Shown here piece after piece: positions 4,435 to 6,232 of a stretch of 6,232 nt of DNA (within the stretch, counting starts at the first letter, position 1; every line of letters begins with the position of its first letter). The DNA is taken from the NCBI GenBank assembly GCA_002687025.1, contig NYZG01000109.1, positions 1 to 6,232 on the forward strand, read 5' to 3'. The notes under the pieces were generated by a model. That model was not told the DNA's origin. It did not search any database and saw nothing but the letters and a program-made list of their open reading frames with translations. This stretch comes from Candidatus Poribacteria bacterium. GTDB taxonomy: Bacteria > Poribacteria > WGA-4E > GCA-2687025. A program made the translations under genes and the position numbers.

Positions 4435-6232
4435 CCGAGCGTCCCTTGCGCGCGGCGCGCGGCCCAGCGTATCTCCTCGGCGGCCTCGTCCGGGTCGGAC
4501 GGGTTCACCACGCGCCCGAAGATGTCCGCGCCGACCACGTGTTTCCGCAGTCCCGGGCCTCTCAGCAGCGACGTGATGTGCAGTTGCATGTGGTAGCCGT
4601 GGTCGACGCCGTCGGTCGGCGCCTGCACGAGCGCGAGCGAGTAGTGGTACGGGGCGTCGAAGAGGCCGTCCAGCCCGGTCAGCGTGTGCAGCAGGGCGGC
4701 CGCCATGGACCGTCGGGCGTCCTGCCCCATGTCGAGGAGGCTCGCCACATGCTGCGTCGGCGAGATCACGACATCGTACGGGAACTGAGCCGCGTACGGT
4801 ACGAACGCGGTCACGTGCTCGTCCGCGGCGAGGATGCGCCGGCCGTCGTCGACCTCTGCGCGGGCGGCATCGCACACGAAGCAGACGCCGTCCGTCTCCT
4901 CCCGATAGCGCGCGAACTCCGCGATCTGAGGCGCCACGATCAGGTCCGGGATGCTGCTGTACGCGTACACCTGACCGTGAGGGTGCGGCTGGGAGTTGCC
5001 CATGATGAGGCCGCGGTTCTCGAAGATGAGCGGATAGGCGATGTCCGGCCGCGCCCCAAGGCGTTCATAGATGTCCGCCCACGCGTCGACCAGCGTGGCC
5101 ACGGCGTCGACATCGAGAGTCGATAGTCGCTGCGCATGGTTCGGGTTGTAGTTCACCACCTCGCACACGCCCCGCGATGTCCGAGCGCGGTACGGCCCGT
5201 CCTCGTGCGTGATGTCGTACGCGTCCTGGGTAAGTGTCGGGAAGTCGTTGGTGAAGCTCCACACGGACGTGTAGTCCGGGTTCGTCTCGCCGCTCACGCG
5301 CGTGTTGCCAGGACACAGGTAGCACGACGGGTCGTGCGACGGTATCTCGTCGCTGTCGAGGTCCTGGGTCTCGCCGCTCCACGGCCGGCTGCGACGGTGC
5401 GCGGCGATGTTCACCCAGCGGCTCCAGAACGGGTTGTACCGTTCCTCCTGCGGCGTTCGGTAGCCGTGCGGATGCAGGCGATGCCAGTGCCAGGCGGACT
5501 CGACGATCGACTCAATGCCAGTCCCCGCCCGCCAGCCGATGGCGTCTCGTATCTTGGAGCAGTCTGCGATCAGCCGCTCGGGGTCACCCGCGCGGGGCGC
5601 GCCGTTCGTCGTAGGGATGGCGTGGCCGGTTACCTCGCGGGCCGCGTCGACGATCTCGCCGACGGTGTGGCCGTGGCCTGAGCCCAGGTTGTACGTGGCG
5701 CTCGCGTCGCCCTCCATCAGCGCGTCGAGGCAGCGCACGTGCGCTTCCGCCAAGTCTGCCACCGAGACGAAGTCACGGATTGCCGTGCCGTCCGGCGTGT
5801 CGTACTGCGTGCCGTAGAACGTCAGGATGTCGCGCTGGCCCAGGGCGACCTGGAGCACGATAGGGATGAGGTGCGTCTCGGGGCAGTGGTCTTCGCCGAG
5901 GAGGCGCGATGCGTCCGCGCCTGCGGCGTTGAAGTAGCGGAGGGCGACGTACGCGCCGCGACCAGCCTCGTCGCGCGTGGCGAGCATCTGCTCGTCCATC
6001 GCCTTCGTGACGCCGTACACGCTCGTCGGGATGCGCAGCGGCGCGGCGTCGAACGCGTCGCCCGCAACCTCGGCGGCGTACCAGTCGAGGATCACCTCCA
6101 GCGGCTCGGCCGATCCGTCGAGTTGGCTGTCCGCGAATCGCGGCTGAGAGGCCGCGCGTTGCTGGTAGTCCTCACGCAGAGGGAAGGCGTCCTGATCCGG
6201 GTCGCCATATGTGGACGCCGTTGAGGACTTCA
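4431..6232 (-). CDS. GalE-GalT fusion: UDP-glucose 4-epimerase / galactose-1-phosphate uridylyltransferase, 5' end off window
   Basis: One frame open from the right edge to the stop at 4431 gives 599 residues; about 120 N-terminal residues, with the NAD-binding glycine motif, must lie beyond the window. Residues 1-257 are GalE, which interconverts UDP-galactose and UDP-glucose: SSTASTYG (2-9), YGVTK (72-76, catalytic Tyr and Lys), RYFNAAGA (98-105), TPDGTAIRDF (145-154) and YNLGSG (180-185), ending at HPHGY like E. coli GalE. Residues from 258 are GalT, which exchanges galactose 1-phosphate with UDP-glucose: RYNP (264-267), CYLCPGN (303-309), NPNH (362-365) and HPHGQ (416-420) with H418 as the likely uridylylated nucleophile. 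C303, C306, H365 and H416 match the zinc ligands of E. coli GalT. The GalT half of about 342 residues is full length. Two oddities are Thr at the usual catalytic Ser of GalE and about 43 extra residues before the YxxxK motif. A GTG at 6095 is not the start, as homology continues upstream. Confidence 0.93.
   Translation of the reverse strand, partial: KSSTASTYGDPDQDAFPLREDYQQRAASQPRFADSQLDGSAEPLEVILDWYAAEVAGDAFDAAPLRIPTSVYGVTKAMDEQMLATRDEAGRGAYVALRYFNAAGADASRLLGEDHCPETHLIPIVLQVALGQRDILTFYGTQYDTPDGTAIRDFVSVADLAEAHVRCLDALMEGDASATYNLGSGHGHTVGEIVDAAREVTGHAIPTTNGAPRAGDPERLIADCSKIRDAIGWRAGTGIESIVESAWHWHRLHPHGYRTPQEERYNPFWSRWVNIAAHRRSRPWSGETQDLDSDEIPSHDPSCYLCPGNTRVSGETNPDYTSVWSFTNDFPTLTQDAYDITHEDGPYRARTSRGVCEVVNYNPNHAQRLSTLDVDAVATLVDAWADIYERLGARPDIAYPLIFENRGLIMGNSQPHPHGQVYAYSSIPDLIVAPQIAEFARYREETDGVCFVCDAARAEVDDGRRILAADEHVTAFVPYAAQFPYDVVISPTQHVASLLDMGQDARRSMAAALLHTLTGLDGLFDAPYHYSLALVQAPTDGVDHGYHMQLHITSLLRGPGLRKHVVGADIFGRVVNPSDPDEAAEEIRWAARRAQGTLG
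5442..5465 (-). other. GalE/GalT fusion junction with an in-frame Shine-Dalgarno-like sequence
   Basis: These codons encode the last GalE-like residues, Gly-Tyr, followed by Arg-Thr-Pro-Gln-Glu-Glu; the GalT motif RYNP starts at the next codon. The linker is thus only about six residues. The Gln-Glu-Glu codons spell CAGGAGGAA, containing AGGAGG (5444-5449), a perfect ribosome-site core. No in-frame ATG, GTG or TTG follows at normal distance: the first is a GTG about 27 bases downstream, inside the conserved GalT N-terminus. A separate GalT start is therefore unlikely. Confidence 0.6.

Noticed and set aside
4435..4875. Longer N-terminus for galactokinase
   Set aside because: The extension is a frame-shadow of the GalT coding sequence; GalK homology fits the ATG at 4434, which overlaps the upstream stop as ATGA.
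6093..6095. GTG at 6095 as the start of the GalE-GalT protein
   Set aside because: The frame stays open to the right edge, and the upstream codons encode the conserved GalE segment SSTASTYG, so the gene is cut by the window and does not start here.

Overview
The window is GC-rich bacterial DNA, densely packed, with five genes running leftward on the minus strand. They face the 3' part of a plus-strand tRNA gene at the left edge. The base composition, the pairing of a phytanoyl-CoA-dioxygenase-type enzyme with a DegT-type aminotransferase, and divergent kinase sequences suggest an uncultivated GC-rich bacterium. Marine or sponge-associated candidate phyla such as Poribacteria or Latescibacterota are a guess from general familiarity, not something the sequence proves.

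Layout, left to right: positions 1-46 hold the 3' part of a tRNA, best read as tRNA-Glu(CUC) with encoded CCA. Positions 83-1135 (-) encode a divergent ROK-family sugar kinase. Positions 1132-2412 (-) encode a DegT/DnrJ/EryC1/StrS PLP aminotransferase. Positions 2448-3221 (-) encode a PhyH-type Fe(II)/2-oxoglutarate dioxygenase. Positions 3250-4434 (-) encode galactokinase GalK. Positions 4431-6232 (-) hold the 3' part of one continuous reading frame that carries the end of UDP-glucose 4-epimerase (GalE) fused directly to a whole galactose-1-phosphate uridylyltransferase (GalT). The last gene continues past the right edge. No gap between genes exceeds 36 bases.

In transcription order the set reads galE-galT fusion, galK, phyH, degT, ROK. 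The junctions are a 4-base ATGA overlap, 28 bases, 35 bases and a 4-base GTGA overlap. This looks like one operon whose promoter lies beyond the right edge. The first two genes supply all three core Leloir activities (GalK, GalT, GalE) on two polypeptides. The last three add an oxygenase, an aminotransferase and a kinase that may modify or use an amino sugar or aminocyclitol, possibly fed by the UDP-sugar pool; this functional link is inference.

The points most worth a second look are the GalE-GalT fusion with almost no linker, a roughly 43-residue insertion between the GalE active-site motifs, a ROK kinase that lacks the usual zinc motif, and the attachment of a PhyH-DegT-ROK cassette to a galactose operon.
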